Both the position numbers and the translations under genes were made by a program. A model generated the notes under the pieces. That model made no database searches, was not told the DNA's origin, and was given only the letters and a program-made list of their open reading frames with translations. This document shows positions 26,245 to 40,424 of a stretch of DNA of 64,000 nt, piece by piece. Position 1 is the stretch's first letter. Every line of letters starts with the position of its first letter. The stretch is from Clusia tigrina (Eukaryota > Arthropoda > Insecta > Diptera > Clusiidae). The stretch lies in the NCBI GenBank assembly GCA_920105625.2, contig OV050030.1, positions 217,480,325 to 217,544,324 of the forward strand, given 5' to 3'.

Positions 26245-27493
26245 CAGCAATCAAATGCTTGTAACTTTTTACTGGAGCGTCATAAAACCTTGAAATTGGG
26301 TGACAATAAAGTACTCGTGCCTTTTATCAATTTAAGCTATCGCTCATAGTTATGCTACCCATGCCTCCAAAATCAAACACTGATAAAACTTCAAATGGCC
26401 CTAACTTCTATATGGTGCATCCTATACCTATCAAAGTTTGCAACAATCAAATACTTGTAACTTTTTACTGGAGCGTCATAAAACCTTGAAATTTTGTGAC
26501 AATAAAGTACTTGTTCCTCTTATAAATTTAAGCTATCGCTCATAGCTATGCTACCCTTGAGTCCCAAATCAAACACTGCTAAAACTTCAAATGGCCGTAA
26601 CTTCTATACGGTGCGTCCTATACCTATCAAAATTTGCAACATTCAAATGCTTGCTGGAGCGTCAAAAACCCTGAAATGTTGTGACAATAAAGTACTCGTG
26701 CCTCTTATCATTTTCGGCTATCGCTCATAGCTATGCTGCCCTTGACTGCAAAATAAAACACTGATAAAACTTCATATGGACCTAACTTCTGTACGGTGCG
26801 TCCTATACCTATCAAAGTTTGCAACATTCAAATGCTTGCTGGAGGGTCAAAAACCTTGAAATGTTGTGACAATAAAGTCCTCGTGCCACTTATCAATTTA
26901 AACTATCGCTCATAGCTATGCTACCCTTGACTCCAAAATCAAACACTGATAAAACTTCAAATGGCCCTAACATCTGTATGGTGCGTCCTATACCTATCAA
27001 AGTTTGCAACATTCAAATGCTTACTGGAGCGTCATAAATCCTTCAAATGTTGTGACAATAAAGTAGTCGTGCCTCTTATCAATTTAAGCTATCGCTCATA
27101 GCTATGCTACCCTTGACTCCAAAATCAAACATTGATAAAACTTCAAATGGCCCTAACTTCTGTACGGTGCGTCCTATACCTATCAAAGTTTGCAACATTC
27201 AAATGCTTGTAACTTTTTACTGGAGCGTCATAAAATCTTGAAATTTTGTGAGAATAAAGTACTCGGGCCTCTTATCAATTTAAGCTATCGCTCAAACCTA
27301 TGTGAAACTTGACTTCAAAATAAAACACTGATAAAACCTCAAATGGCCCTAACTTCTGTACGGTGCGTCCTATACCTATCAAAGTTTGCAACTTTCAAAT
27401 GCTTACTGGCGCGTCATAAAACCTTGAAATGTTGTGACAATAAAGTACTCGTGCCTCTTATCAATTTAGGCTATCGCTCATAGCTATGCTACC
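26245..27493 (+). repeat. Segmental block, copy 2 (offset 3,805 bp)
   Basis: This second copy of 22440-23688 has few differences, such as CTTATAAATTT near 26520 and AAAACCCTGAAATG near 26666. Its right half overlaps the first unit of the 2,657-bp tandem duplication, so the 2,657-bp event acted on sequence that already contained this block. Confidence 0.82.
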
Positions 27494-29634
27494 CTTGACT
27501 CCAAAATTAAACACTGATAAAACCTCAAATGCCCCTAACTTCTTACGGTGCGTCCTATATATATCAAATTTAGCAACATTCAAATGCTTACTGGAGCGTC
27601 ATAAAACCCTGAAATTTTGTAACAATAAACTACTTGTGCCACTTATCAATTTAAGCTATCGCTCATAGCTATGCTACCCTTGACTCCAAAATTAAACACT
27701 GATAAAACCTCAAATGCCCCTAACTTCTTACGGTGCGTCCTATATATATCAAATTTTGCAACATTCAAATGCTTACTGGAGCGTCATAAAACCTTGAAAT
27801 TTTGTGACAATAAACTACTCGTGCCTCTTATCAATTTAAGCTCTCGCTCATAGCTATGCTACCCTTGACTCCAAAATAAAACACTGATATATCCTCAAAT
27901 GGCCCTAACTTCTGTACGGTGCGTCCTATACCTATCAAAGTTTGCAACATTCAAATGCTTACTGGCGCGTAATAAAACCTTGAAATGTTGTGACAATAAA
28001 GTGCTCGTGCCACTTATCAATTTAAGCTATCGCTCATAGCTATGCTACCCTTGACTCCAAAATAAAACACTGATAAAACCTCATATGGCCCTAACTTCTG
28101 TACGGTGCGTCCTATACCTATCAAAGTTTGCAACATTCAAATGCATACTGGAGCGTCATAAAACCTTGAAATGTTGTGACAATAAAGTGCTCGTGCCACT
28201 TATCAATTTAAGCTATCGTTCATAGCTATGCTACCCTTGACTCCAAAATCAAACACTGATAAAACTTCAAATGGCCCTAACATCTGTACGGTGCGTCCTA
28301 CACCTATCAAAGTTTGCAACATTCAAATGCTTGTAACTTTTTACTGGAGCGTCATAAAACCTTGAAATTTTGTGACAATAAAGTACTTGTTCCTCTTATC
28401 AATTTAAGCTGTCGCTCATAGCTATGCTACCCTTGAGTCCCAAATCAAACACTGCTAAAACTTCAAATGGCCGTAACTTCTATACGGTGCGTCCTATACC
28501 TATCAAAATTTGCAACATTAAAATGCTAGTAACTTTTAACTGGAGCGTCAAAAAACCTTGAAATTTTGTGACAATAAAGTACTCGAGCCTGTTGTCAAAT
28601 TAAGCTATCGCTCATAGCTATGCTACCCTTGAGTCCCAAATCAAACACTGATAAAACTTCAAATGGCCCTAACTTCTGTACGGTGCGTCCTATACCTATC
28701 AAAGTTTGCAACATTCAAATGCTTACTGGAGCGTCATAAAACCTTGAAATGTTGTGACAATAAAGTACTCGTGCCACTTATCAGTTGAAGCTATCGCTCA
28801 TAGGTATGCTACCCTTGACTCCAAAATCAAACACTGATAAAACTTCAAATGGCCCTAAGTTCTATACTGTGCGTCCTCTGCTTATCATAGTTTGCAACAA
28901 ATGCTCGTAACTTTTTACTGGAGCGTCAGAAAACCTTGAAATTTTGTGACTATAAAGTACTCGAGCCTGTTGTCAATTTAAGCTATCGCTCCTAGCTATG
29001 CTACCCTTGTGTCCCAAATCAAACTCTGATAAAACTTCAAATGGCCCTAACTTCTGTACGGTGCGTCCTATACCTATCAAAGTTTGCAACATTCAAATGC
29101 TTGTAACTTTTTACTGGAGCGTGATAAAATCTTGAAATTTTGTGAGAATAAAGTACTCGGGCCTCTTATAAATTTAAGCTATCGCTCATAACTATGCTAA
29201 ACTTGACTCCAAAATAAAACACTGACAAAACCTCAAATGGCCCTAACTTCTATACGGTGCGTCCTATACCTATCAAAGTTTGCAACATTCAAATGCTTGC
29301 TGGAGCGTCAAAAACCTTGAAATGTTGTGACAATAAAGTACTCGGGCCACTTATCAATTTAAACTATCGCACATAGCTATGCTACCCTTGACTCCAAAAT
29401 CAAACACTGATAAAACTTCAAATGGCACCAACATCTGTACGGTGCGTCCTACACCTATCAAAGTTTGCAACATTCAAATGCTTGTAACTTTTTACTGGAG
29501 CGTCATAAAATCTTGAAATTTTGTGAGAATAAAGTACTCGGGCCTCTTATCAATTTAAGCTATCGCTCATAACTATGCTAAACTTGACTCCAAAATAAAA
29601 CACTGACAAAACCTCAAATGGCCCTAACTTCTAT
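26978..29634 (+). repeat. 2,657-bp tandem duplication, copy 1
   Basis: This is matched base for base at an offset of 2,657 bp by the next unit over almost its whole length, about 14 monomers. It contains a pair of adjacent short monomers with CAAATGCCCCTAACTTCTTACGG, which give two back-to-back 60-codon frames. Sampled comparison found only isolated differences, for example T at 27991 against C at 30648. Confidence 0.9.
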
Positions 29635-32235
29635 ACGGTGCGTCCTATACCTATCAAAGTTTGCAACATTCAAATGCTTACTGGAGCGTCATAAATCCTT
29701 CAAATGTTGTGACAATAAAGTAGTCGTGCCTCTTATCAATTTAAGCTATCGCTCATAGCTATGCTACCCTTGACTCCAAAATCAAACATTGATAAAACTT
29801 CAAATGGCCCTAACTTCTGTACGGTGCGTCCTATACCTATCAAAGTTTGCAACATTCAAATGCTTGTAACTTTTTACTGGAGCGTCATAAAATCTTGAAA
29901 TTTTGTGAGAATAAAGTACTCGGGCCTCTTATCAATTTAAGCTATCGCTCAAACCTATGTGAAACTTGACTTCAAAATAAAACACTGATAAAACCTCAAA
30001 TGGCCCTAACTTCTGTACGGTGCGTCCTATACCTATCAAAGTTTGCAACTTTCAAATGCTTACTGGCGCGTCATAAAACCTTGAAATGTTGTGACAATAA
30101 AGTACTCGTGCCTCTTATCAATTTAGGCTATCGCTCATAGCTATGCTACCCTTGACTCCAAAATTAAACACTGATAAAACCTCAAATGCCCCTAACTTCT
30201 TACGGTGCGTCCTATATATATCAAATTTAGCAACATTCAAATGCTTACTGGAGCGTCATAAAACCCTGAAATTTTGTAACAATAAACTACTTGTGCCACT
30301 TATCAATTTAAGCTATCGCTCATAGCTATGCTACCCTTGACTCCAAAATTAAACACTGATAAAACCTCAAATGCCCCTAACTTCTTACGGTGCGTCCTAT
30401 ATATATCAAATTTTGCAACATTCAAATGCTTACTGGAGCGTCATAAAACCTTGAAATTTTGTGACAATAAACTACTCGTGCCTCTTATCAATTTAAGCTC
30501 TCGCTCATAGCTATGCTACCCTTGACTCCAAAATAAAACACTGATATATCCTCAAATGGCCCTAACTTCTGTACGGTGCGTCCTATACCTATCAAAGTTT
30601 GCAACATTCAAATGCTTACTGGCGCGTAATAAAACCTTGAAATGTTGCGACAATAAAGTGCTCGTGCCACTTATCAATTTAAGCTATCGCTCATAGCTAT
30701 GCTACCCTTGACTCCAAAATAAAACACTGATAAAACCTCATATGGCCCTAACTTCTGTACGGTGCGTCCTATACCTATCAAAGTTTGCAACATTCAAATG
30801 CATACTGGAGCGTCATAAAACCTTGAAATGTTGTGACAATAAAGTGCTCGTGCCACTTATCAATTTAAGCTATCGTTCATAGCTATGCTACCCTTGACTC
30901 CAAAATCAAACACTGATAAAACTTCAAATGGCCCTAACATCTGTACGGTGCGTCCTACACCTATCAAAGTTTGCAACATTCAAATGCTTGTAACTTTTTA
31001 CTGGAGCGTCATAAAACCTTGAAATTTTGTGACAATAAAGTACTTGTTCCTCTTATCAATTTAAGCTGTCGCTCATAGCTATGCTACCCTTGAGTCCCAA
31101 ATCAAACACTGCTAAAACTTCAAATGGCCGTAACTTCTATACGGTGCGTCCTATACCTATCAAAATTTGCAACATTAAAATGCTAGTAACTTTTAACTGG
31201 AGCGTCAAAAAACCTTGAAATTTTGTGACAATAAAGTACTCGAGCCTGTTGTCAAATTAAGCTATCGCTCATAGCTATGCTACCCTTGAGTCCCAAATCA
31301 AACACTGATAAAACTTCAAATGGCCCTAACTTCTGTACGGTGCGTCCTATACCTATCAAAGTTTGCAACATTCAAATGCTTACTGGAGCGTCATAAAACC
31401 TTGAAATGTTGTGACAATAAAGTACTCGTGCCACTTATCAGTTGAAGCTATCGCTCATAGGTATGCTACCCTTGACTCCAAAATCAAACACTGATAAAAC
31501 TTCAAATGGCCCTAAGTTCTATACTGTGCGTCCTCTGCTTATCATAGTTTGCAACAAATGCTCGTAACTTTTTACTGGAGCGTCAGAAAACCTTGAAATT
31601 TTGTGACTATAAAGTACTCGAGCCTGTTGTCAATTTAAGCTATCGCTCCTAGCTATGCTACCCTTGTGTCCCAAATCAAACTCTGATAAAACTTCAAATG
31701 GCCCTAACTTCTGTACGGTGCGTCCTATACCTATCAAAGTTTGCAACATTCAAATGCTTGTAACTTTTTACTGGAGCGTGATAAAATCTTGAAATTTTGT
31801 GAGAATAAAGTACTCGGGCCTCTTATAAATTTAAGCTATCGCTCATAACTATGCTAAACTTGACTCCAAAATAAAACACTGACAAAACCTCAAATGGCCC
31901 TAACTTCTATACGGTGCGTCCTATACCTATCAAAGTTTGCAACATTCAAATGCTTGCTGGAGCGTCAAAAACCTTGAAATGTTGTGACAATAAAGTACTC
32001 GGGCCACTTATCAATTTAAACTATCGCACATAGCTATGCTACCCTTGACTCCAAAATCAAACACTGATAAAACTTCAAATGGCACCAACATCTGTACGGT
32101 GCGTCCTACACCTATCAAAGTTTGCAACATTCAAATGCTTGTAACTTTTTACTGGAGCGTCATAAAATCTTGAAATTTTGTGAGAATAAAGTACTCGGGC
32201 CTCTTATCAATTTAAGCTATCGCTCATAACTATGC
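29635..32235 (+). repeat. 2,657-bp tandem duplication, copy 2
   Basis: This near-identical second copy ends about where this unit reads CTAAACTGGACTCC and the first CTAAACTTGACTCC. The block 30121-31092 recurs at 35625-36596 (offset 5,504), and 30817-31666 recurs at 34250-35099, so parts of this unit have also been sent further downstream. Confidence 0.9.
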
Positions 32236-35200
32236 TAAACTGGACTCCAAAATAAAACACTGATAAAACTTCATATGGACCTAACTTCTATACGGTGCTT
32301 CCTATATTTATCAAAGTTTGCAACATTCAAATGCTTACTGGAGCGTCAAAAACCTTGAAATGTTGTGACAATAAAGTACTCGTGCCACTTATCAATTTAA
32401 ACTATCGCTCATAGCTATGCTACCCTTGACTCCAAAATCAAACACTGATAAAACTTCAAATGGCCCTAACATCTGTTCGGTGCGTCCTATACCTATCAAA
32501 GTTTGCAACATTCAAATGCTTACTGGAGCGTCATAAAACCTTGAAATTTTGTGACAATAAACTACTCGTCCCTTTTATCAATTTAAGCTCTCGCTCATAG
32601 CTATGCTACCCTTGACTCCAAAATAAAACACTGATAAAACTTCAAATGGCCCTAACATCTGTACGGTGCGTCCTACACCTATCAAAGTTTGCAACATTCA
32701 AATGCTTGTAACTTTTTACTGGAGCGTCATAAAACCTTGAAATTTTGTGACAATAAAGTACTTGTTCCTCTTATCAATTTAAGCTGTCGCTCATAGCTAT
32801 GCTACCCTTGAGTCCCAAATCAAACACTGCTAAAACTTCAAATGGCCGTAACTTCTATACGGTGCGTCCTAAACCTATCAAAATTTGCAACATTAAAATG
32901 CTAGTAACTTTTAACTGGAGCGTCAAAAAACCTTGAAATTTTGTGACAATAAAGTACTCGAGCCTGTTGTCAATTTAAGCTATCGCTCATAGCTATGCTA
33001 CCCTTGAGTCCCAAATCAAACACGGATAAAACTTCAAATGGCCCTAACTTCTATACGGTGCGTCCTATACCTATCACAGTTTGCAACATTCAAATGCTTG
33101 CTGGTGCGTCAAAAACCTTGAAATTTTGTGACAATAAAGTACTCGTGCCTCTTATCAATTTAAGTTATCGCTAATAGCTATGCTACCCTTGACTCCAAAA
33201 TAAAACACTGATAAAACCTCAAATGGCCCTAACTTCTGTACGGTGCGTCCTATACCTATCAAAGTTTGCAACATTCAAATGCTTACTGGAGCGACATAAA
33301 ACCTTGAAATGTTGTGACAATAAAGTACTCGTGCCACTTATCAATTTAAGCTATCGCTCATAGCTATGCTACCCTTGACTCCAAAATCAAACACTGATAA
33401 AGCTTCAAATGGCCTTAACGGTGTGTCCTATACCTATAAAAGTTTGCAACATTAAAATACTAGTAACTTTTAATTGGAGCATCAAAAAACCTTGAAATTT
33501 TCTTACAATAAAGTATTCGATTCTCTTGTCAATTTAAGCTATCGCTCATAGCTATATTTCCCTTGGGTTTCAAATCAAACACTGATAAAACTTAAAATGG
33601 CCCTAACTTCTGTACGGTGCGTCCTAAACTTATCAAAGTTTGCAACAATCAAATGCTTGTAACTTTTTACTGGAGCGTTATAAAACATTGAAATTTTGTG
33701 ACAATAAAGTACTCGAGCCTCTTGTCAATTTAAGCTGTCGCTCATAGCTATGCTACCCTTGAGAACCAAATCAAACACTGATAAAACTTCAAATGGCCTT
33801 AACTTCTCTACGCTCCGTCCTACACCTATCAAAAATTACAGCAATCAAATGCTTGTAACTTTTTACTGGAGCGTCATAAAACCTTGAAATTTGGTGACAA
33901 TAAAGTACTCGTGCCTTTTATCAATTTAAGCTATCGCTCATAGCTATGCTACCCATGCCTCCAAAATCAAACACTGAGAAAACCTCAACTGGCCCTAACT
34001 TCTGTACGGTGCGTCCTATATATATCAAAGTTTGCAACATTCATATGCTTACTGGAGCGTCATAAAACCTTGAAAATTTGTGACAATAAACTACTCGTGC
34101 CTTTTATAAATTTAAGCTCTCGCTCATAGCTATGCTACCCTTGACTCCAAAATAAAACACTGATAAATCCTCAAATGGCCCTAACTTCTGTACGGTGCGT
34201 CCTATACCTATCAAAGTTTGCAACATTCAAATGCTTACTGGCGCGTCATAAAACCTTGAAATGTTGTGACAATAAAGTGCTCGTGCCACTTATCAATTTA
34301 AGCTATCGTTCATAGCTATGCTACCCTTGACTCCAAAATCAAACACTGATAAAACTTCAAATGGCCCTAACATCTGTACGGTGCGTCCTACACCTATCAA
34401 AGTTTGCAACATTCAAATGCTTGTAACTTTTTACTGGAGCGTCATAAAACCTTGAAATTTTGTGACTATAAAGTACTTGTTCCTCTTATCAATTTAAGCT
34501 GTCGCTCATAGCTATGCTACCCTTGAGTCCCAAATCAAACACTGCTAAAACTTCAAATGGCCGTAACTTCTATACGGTGCGTCCTATACCTATCAAAATT
34601 TGCAACATTAAAATGCTAGTAACTTTTAACTGGAGCGTCAAAAAACCTTGAAATTTTGTGACAATAAAGTACTCGAGCCTGTTGTCAATTTAAGCTATCG
34701 CTCCTAGCTATGCTACCCTTGTGTCCCAAATCAAACACTGATAAAACTTCAAATGGCCCTAACTTCTGTACGGTGCGTCCTATACCTATCAAAGTTTGCA
34801 ACATTCAAATGCTTACTGGAGCGTCATAAAACCTTGAAATGTTGTGACAATAAAGTCCTCGTGCCACTTATCAATTTAAGCTATCGCTCATAGGTATGCT
34901 ACCCTTGACTCCAAAATCAAACACTGATAAAACTTCAAATGGCCCTAAGTTCTATACTGTGCGTCCTCTGCTTATCATAGTTTGCAACAAATGCACGTAA
35001 CTTTTTACTGGAGCGTCAGAAAACCTTGAAATTTTGTGACTATAAAGTACTCGAGCCTGTTGTCAATTTAAGCTATCGCTCCTAGCTATGCTACCCTTGA
35101 CTCCAAAATAAAACACTGATAAAACTTCAAATGGCCCTAACTTCTATACGGTGCGTCCTATATATATCAAATTTTGCAACATTCAAATGCTTACTGGAGC

Positions 35201-38200
35201 GTCATAAAACCTTGAAATTTTGTGACAATAAACTACTCGTGCCTTTTATCAATTTAAGCTCTCGCTCATAGCTATGCTACCCTTGACTCCAAAATGAAAC
35301 ACTGATAAATCCTCAAATGGCTCTAACTTCTGTACGGTGCGTCCTATACCTATCAAAGTTTGCAACATTCAAATGCTTACTGGCGCGTCATAAAACCTTG
35401 AAATGTTGTGACAATAAACCACTCGTGCCTTTTATCAATTTAAGCTCTCGCTCATAGCTATGCTACCCTTGACTCCTTAATTAAAACAATGATAAATACT
35501 CAAATCGCCCTAACTTCTGTACGGTGCGTCCTATACCTATCAAAGTTTGCAACATTCAAATGCTTACTGGCGCGTCATAAAACCTTGAAATGTTGTGACA
35601 ATAAAGTGCTCGTGCCACTTATCAATTTAAGCTATCGCTCATAGCTATGCTACCCTTGACTCCAAAATTAAACACTGATAAAACCTCAAATGCCCCTAAC
35701 TTCTTACGGTGCGTCCTATATATATCAAATTTAGCAACATTCAAATGCTTACTGGAGCGTCATAAAACCCTGAAATTTTGTGACAATAAACTTCTTGTGC
35801 CACTTATCAATTTAAGCTATCGCTCATAGCTATGCTACCCTTGACTCCAAAACTAAACACTGATAAAACCTCAAATGCCCCTAACTTCTTACGGTGCGTC
35901 CTATATATATCAAATTTTGCAACATTCAAATGCTTACTGGAGCGTCATAAAACCTTGAAATTTTGTGACAATAAACTACTCGTGCCTTTTATCAATTTAA
36001 GCTCTCGCTCATAGCTATGCTACACTTGACTCCAAAATAAAACACTGATATATCCTCAAATGGCCCTAACTTCTGTACGGTGCGTCCTATACCTATCAAA
36101 GTTTGCAACATTCAAATGCTTACTGGCGCGTCATAAAACCTTGAAATGTTGTGACAATAAAGTGCTCGTGCCACTTATCAATTTAAGCTATCGCTCATAG
36201 CTATGCTACCCTTGAATCCAAAATAAAACACTGATAAAACCTCATATGGCCCTAACTTCTGTACGGTGCGTCCTATACCTATCAAAGTTTGCAACATTCA
36301 AATGCATACTGGAGCGTCATAAAACCTTGAAATGTTGTGACAATAAAGTGCTCGTGCAACTTATCAATTTAAGCTATCGTTCATAGCTATGCTACCCTTG
36401 ACTCCAAAATCAAACACTGATAAAACTTCAAATGGCCCTAACATCTGTACGGTGCGTCCTACACCTATCAAAGTTTGCAACATTCAAATGCTTGTAACTT
36501 TTTACTGGAGCGTCATAAAACCTTGAAATTTTGTGACAATAAAGTACTTGTTCCTCTTATCAATTTAAGCTGTCGCTCATAGCTATGCTACCCTTGACTC
36601 CAAAATCAAACACTGATAAAACTTCAAATGGCCCTAACATCTGTTCGGTGCGTCCTAAACCTATCAAAGTTTGCAACATTCAAATGCTTGTAACTTTTTA
36701 CTGGAGCGTCATAAAACCTTGAAATTTTGTGACAATAAAGTACATGTTCCTCTTATCAATTTAAGCTGTCGCTCATAGCTATGCTACCCTTGAGTCCCAA
36801 ATCAAACACTGATAAAACTTCAAATGGCCCTAACTTCTGTACGGTGCGTCCTATACCTATCAAAGTTTGCAACATTCAAATGCTTACTGGAGCGTCATAA
36901 AACCTTGAAATGTGGTGTATGCTACCCTTGACTCCAAAATCAAAACTGATAAAACTTCAAATGGCCCTAAATTCTATACTGTGCGTCCTCTGCTTATCAT
37001 AGTTTGCAACAAATGCTCGTAACTTTTTACTGGAGCGTCAGAAAACCTTGAAATTTTGTGACTATAAAGTACTCGAGCCTGTTGTCAATTTAAGCTATCG
37101 CCCCTAGCTATGCTACCCTTGTGTCCCAAATCAAACACTGATAAAACTTCAAATGGCCCTAACTTCTGTACGGTGCGTCCTATACCTATCAAAGTTTGCA
37201 ACATTCAAATGCTTACTGGAGCGTCATAAAACCTTGAAATGTTGTGACAATAAAGTACTCGTGCCACTTATCAATTTAAGCTATCGCTCAAAGCTATGCT
37301 ACCCTTGACTCCAAAATAAAACACTGATAAAACCTCAAATGCCTCTAACTTCTGTACGGTGCGTCCTATACCTATCAAAGTTTGCAACATACAAATGCTT
37401 ACTGGAGCGTCATAAAACCTTGAAATGTTGTGACAATAAAATACTCGTGCCTCTTATCAATTTAAGCTATCTCTCATAGCTATGCTACCCTTGACTCTAA
37501 AATAAAACACTGAGAAAACCTCAAATGGCCCTAACTTCTGTACGGTGCGTCCTATATATATCAAAGTTTGCAACATTCATATGCTTACTGGAGCGTCATA
37601 AAACCTTGAAAATTTGTGACAATAAACTACTCGTGCCTTTTATAAATTTAAGCTCTCGCTCATAGCTATGCTACCCTTGACTCCAAAATAAAACACTGAT
37701 AAATCCTCAAATGGCCCTAACTTCTGTACGGTGCGTCCTATACCTATCAAAGTTTGCAACATTCAAATGCTTACTGGAACGTCATAAAACCTTGAAATGT
37801 TGTGACAATAAAGTGCTCGTGCCACTTATCAATTTAGGCTATCGCTCATAGCTAAGCTACCCTTGACTCCAAAATAAAACACTGATAAAACTTCAAATGG
37901 CCCTAACTTCTGTACGGTGCGTCCTATATATATCAAATTTTGCAACATTCAAATGCTTTCTGGAGCGTCATAAAACCTTGAAATTTTGTGACAATAAACT
38001 ACTCGTGCCTTTTATCAATTTAAGCTCTCGCTCATACCTATGCTACCCTTTACTCCAAAATAAAACACTGATAAATCCTCAAATGGCCCTAACTTCTGTA
38101 CGGTGCGTCCTATACCTATCAAAGTTTGCAACATTCAAATGCTTACTGGCGCGTCACAAAACCTTGAAATGTTGTGACAATAAAGTGCTCGTGCCACTTA

Positions 38201-38999
38201 TCAATTTAAGCTATCGCTCATAGCTATGCTACCCTTGACTCCAAAATAAAACACTGATAAAACCTCAAATGCCCCTAACTTCTGTACGGTGCGTCCTATA
38301 TATATCAAATTTAGCAACATTCAAATGCTTACTGGAGAGTCATAAAACCTTGAAATTTTGTGACAATAAACTACTCGTGCCACTTATCAATTTAAGCTAT
38401 CGCTCATAGCTATGCTACCCTTGACTCCAAAATAAAACACTGATAAAACCTCAAAAGCCCCTAACTTCTTACGGTGCGTCCTATATATATCAAATTTTGC
38501 AACATTCAAGTGCTTTCTGGAGCGTCATAAAACCTTGAAATTTTGTGACAATAAACTACTCGTGCCTTTTATCAATTTAAGCTCTCGCTCATAGCTATGC
38601 TACCCTTGACTCCAAAATAAAACACTGATAAATCCTCACATGGCCCTAACTTCTGTACGGTGCGTCCTATACCTATCAAAGTTAGCAACATTCAAATGCT
38701 TACTGGCGCGTCATAAAACTTTGAAATGTTGTGACAATAGAGTGCTCGTGCCACTTATCAATTTAAGCTTTCGCTCATAGCTATGCTACCCTTGACTCCA
38801 AAATAAATCACTGATAAAACCTCATATGGCCCTAACTTCTGTACGGTGCGTCCTATACCTATCAAAGTTTGCAACATTCAAATACTTGTAACTTTTTACT
38901 GGAGCGTCATAAAATCTTGAAATTTTGTGAGAATAAAGTACTCGGGCCTCTTATCAATTTAAGCTATCGCTCATAACTATGCTAAACTTGACTCCAAAA
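32236..38999 (+). repeat. Mosaic region assembled from upstream HOR pieces
   Basis: This is a patchwork of blocks with upstream relatives: 33256-33736 from the 25.3 kb region; 33735-33890 from the 26.1 kb region; 34250-35099 from 28160-29009 (offset 6,090); and 35625-36596 from 30121-31092 (offset 5,504). Short monomers with CTATATATATC and CAAATTTTGCAAC predominate in 35.1-38.7 kb. A truncated monomer lies near 36913. No gene or insertion is visible. Confidence 0.78.
36903..36922 (+). repeat. Truncated monomer lacking about 50 bp including the dyad
   Basis: CCTTGAAATGTGGTGTATGC replaces the usual stretch from TGTTGTGACAATAAAG through CATAGGTATGC seen in the related monomer near 31410. The AATAAA box, the CAATTTAAGC box and the hairpin are gone. 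A further small loss (TCAAAACTGAT) follows at 36943. Confidence 0.78.
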
Positions 39000-39702
39000 T
39001 AAAACACTGATAAAACTTCAAATGGACCTAACTTCTATACGGTGCGTCCTATACCTATCAAAGTTTGCAACATTCAAATGCTAGCTGGAGCGTCAAAAAC
39101 CTGGAAATGTTGTGACAATAAAGTACTCGTGCCTCTTATCATTTTAGGCTATCGCTCATAGCTATGCTACCCTTGACTCCAAAATAAAACACTGATAAAA
39201 CCTCAAATGGCCCTAACTTCTGTACGGTGCGTCCTATACCTATCAAAGTTTGCAACATTCAAATGCTTGTAGCTTTTTACTGGAGCGTCATAAAATCTTG
39301 AAATTTTGTGAGAATAAAGTACTCGGGCCTCTTATCAATTTAAGCTATCGCTCATAACTATGCTAAACTTGACTCCAAAATAAAACACTGATAAAACCTC
39401 AAATGGCCCTAACTTCTATACGGTGCGTCCTATACCTATCAAAGTTTGCAACATTCAAATGCTTGTAACTTTTTACTGGAGCGTCATAAAACCTTAAAAT
39501 TTTGTGACAATAAATTACTCGTGCCTTCTGTCAATCAAATTTATCGCCCTTAGCTATGCTACCCTTGAGTCCCAAATCAAACACTGATACAACTTCAAAT
39601 AGTCCTAACTTCTATACGGTGCATCCTATACCTATCAAAGTTTGCAATATTCAAATGCTTGTAACTTTTTACTGGAGCGTCAGAAAACCTTGAAATTTTG
39701 TG
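39000..39702 (+). repeat. Partial HOR preceding the 1,919-bp array (offset 969 bp)
   Basis: Positions 39000-39702 match 39969-40671 at an offset of 969 bp, exactly four long plus one 185-bp monomer. Shared markers are the GCTAGCTGGAGCG box, the GTAGCTTTTTACTGG box and the CAATCAAATTTATCGCCC monomer. It looks like a partial earlier copy of the first half of the 1,919-bp unit. Confidence 0.8.
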
Positions 39703-40368
39703 ACAATAAAGTACTCGTGCCACTTATCAATTTAAGCTATCGCTCATAGCTATGCTACCCTCGACTCCAAAATCAAACACTGATAAAACTTCAAATGCCC
39801 CTAAGTTCTATACTGTGCGTCCTACACCTATTAAAGTTTGCAACATTCAAATGCTTGTAACTTTTTACTGGAGCGTCATAAACCCTTGAAATTTTGTGAC
39901 AATAAACTACTCGTGCCTTTTATCAATTTAAGCTCTCGCTCATAGCTATGCTACCCTTGACTCCAAAATAAAACACTGATAAAACTTCATGTGGACCTAA
40001 CTTCTATACGGTGCGTCCTATACCTATCAAAGTTTGCAACATTCAAATGCTAGCTGGAGCGTCAAAAACCTTGAAATGTTGTGACAATAAAGTACTCGTG
40101 CCTCTTATCATTTTAGGCTATCGCTCATAGCTATGCTACCCTTGACTCCAAAATAAAACACTGATAAAACCTAAAATGGCCCTAACTTCTGTACGGTGCG
40201 TCCTATACCTATCAAAGTTTGCAACATTCAAATGCTTGTAGCTTTTTACTGGAGCGTCATAAAATCTTGAAATTTTGTGAGAATAAAGTACTCGGGCCTC
40301 TTATCAATTTAAGCTATCGCTCATAACTATGCTAAACTTGACTCCAAAATAAAACACTGATAAAATCT

Positions 40369-40421
40369 CAAATGGCCCTAACTTCTATACGGTGCGTTCT
40401 ATACCTATCAAAGTTTGCAAC
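40369..40421 (+). repeat. Half-repeat A (53 bp), reference copy
   Basis: This is the first of two diverged 53-bp sub-repeats inside each monomer. It begins CAAATGGCCCTAACTT, contains GGTGCGT and ends GTTTGCAAC. Aligned without gaps to half-repeat B just downstream, consensus copies share about 34 of 53 positions. The shared blocks are CAAATG, TAACTT, GG-GCGTC and the A/T-rich tail ending in AC. The neighbour B starts 3 bp later. The monomer therefore appears to descend from an older duplication of a shorter unit. Confidence 0.8.
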
Positions 40422-40424
40422 ATT

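Noticed and set aside
27978..28030. tRNA, rRNA or small-RNA genes
   Set aside because: No tRNA A/B box pair or cloverleaf and no rRNA-like segment was seen here or elsewhere. The only stem is the 6-bp dyad.
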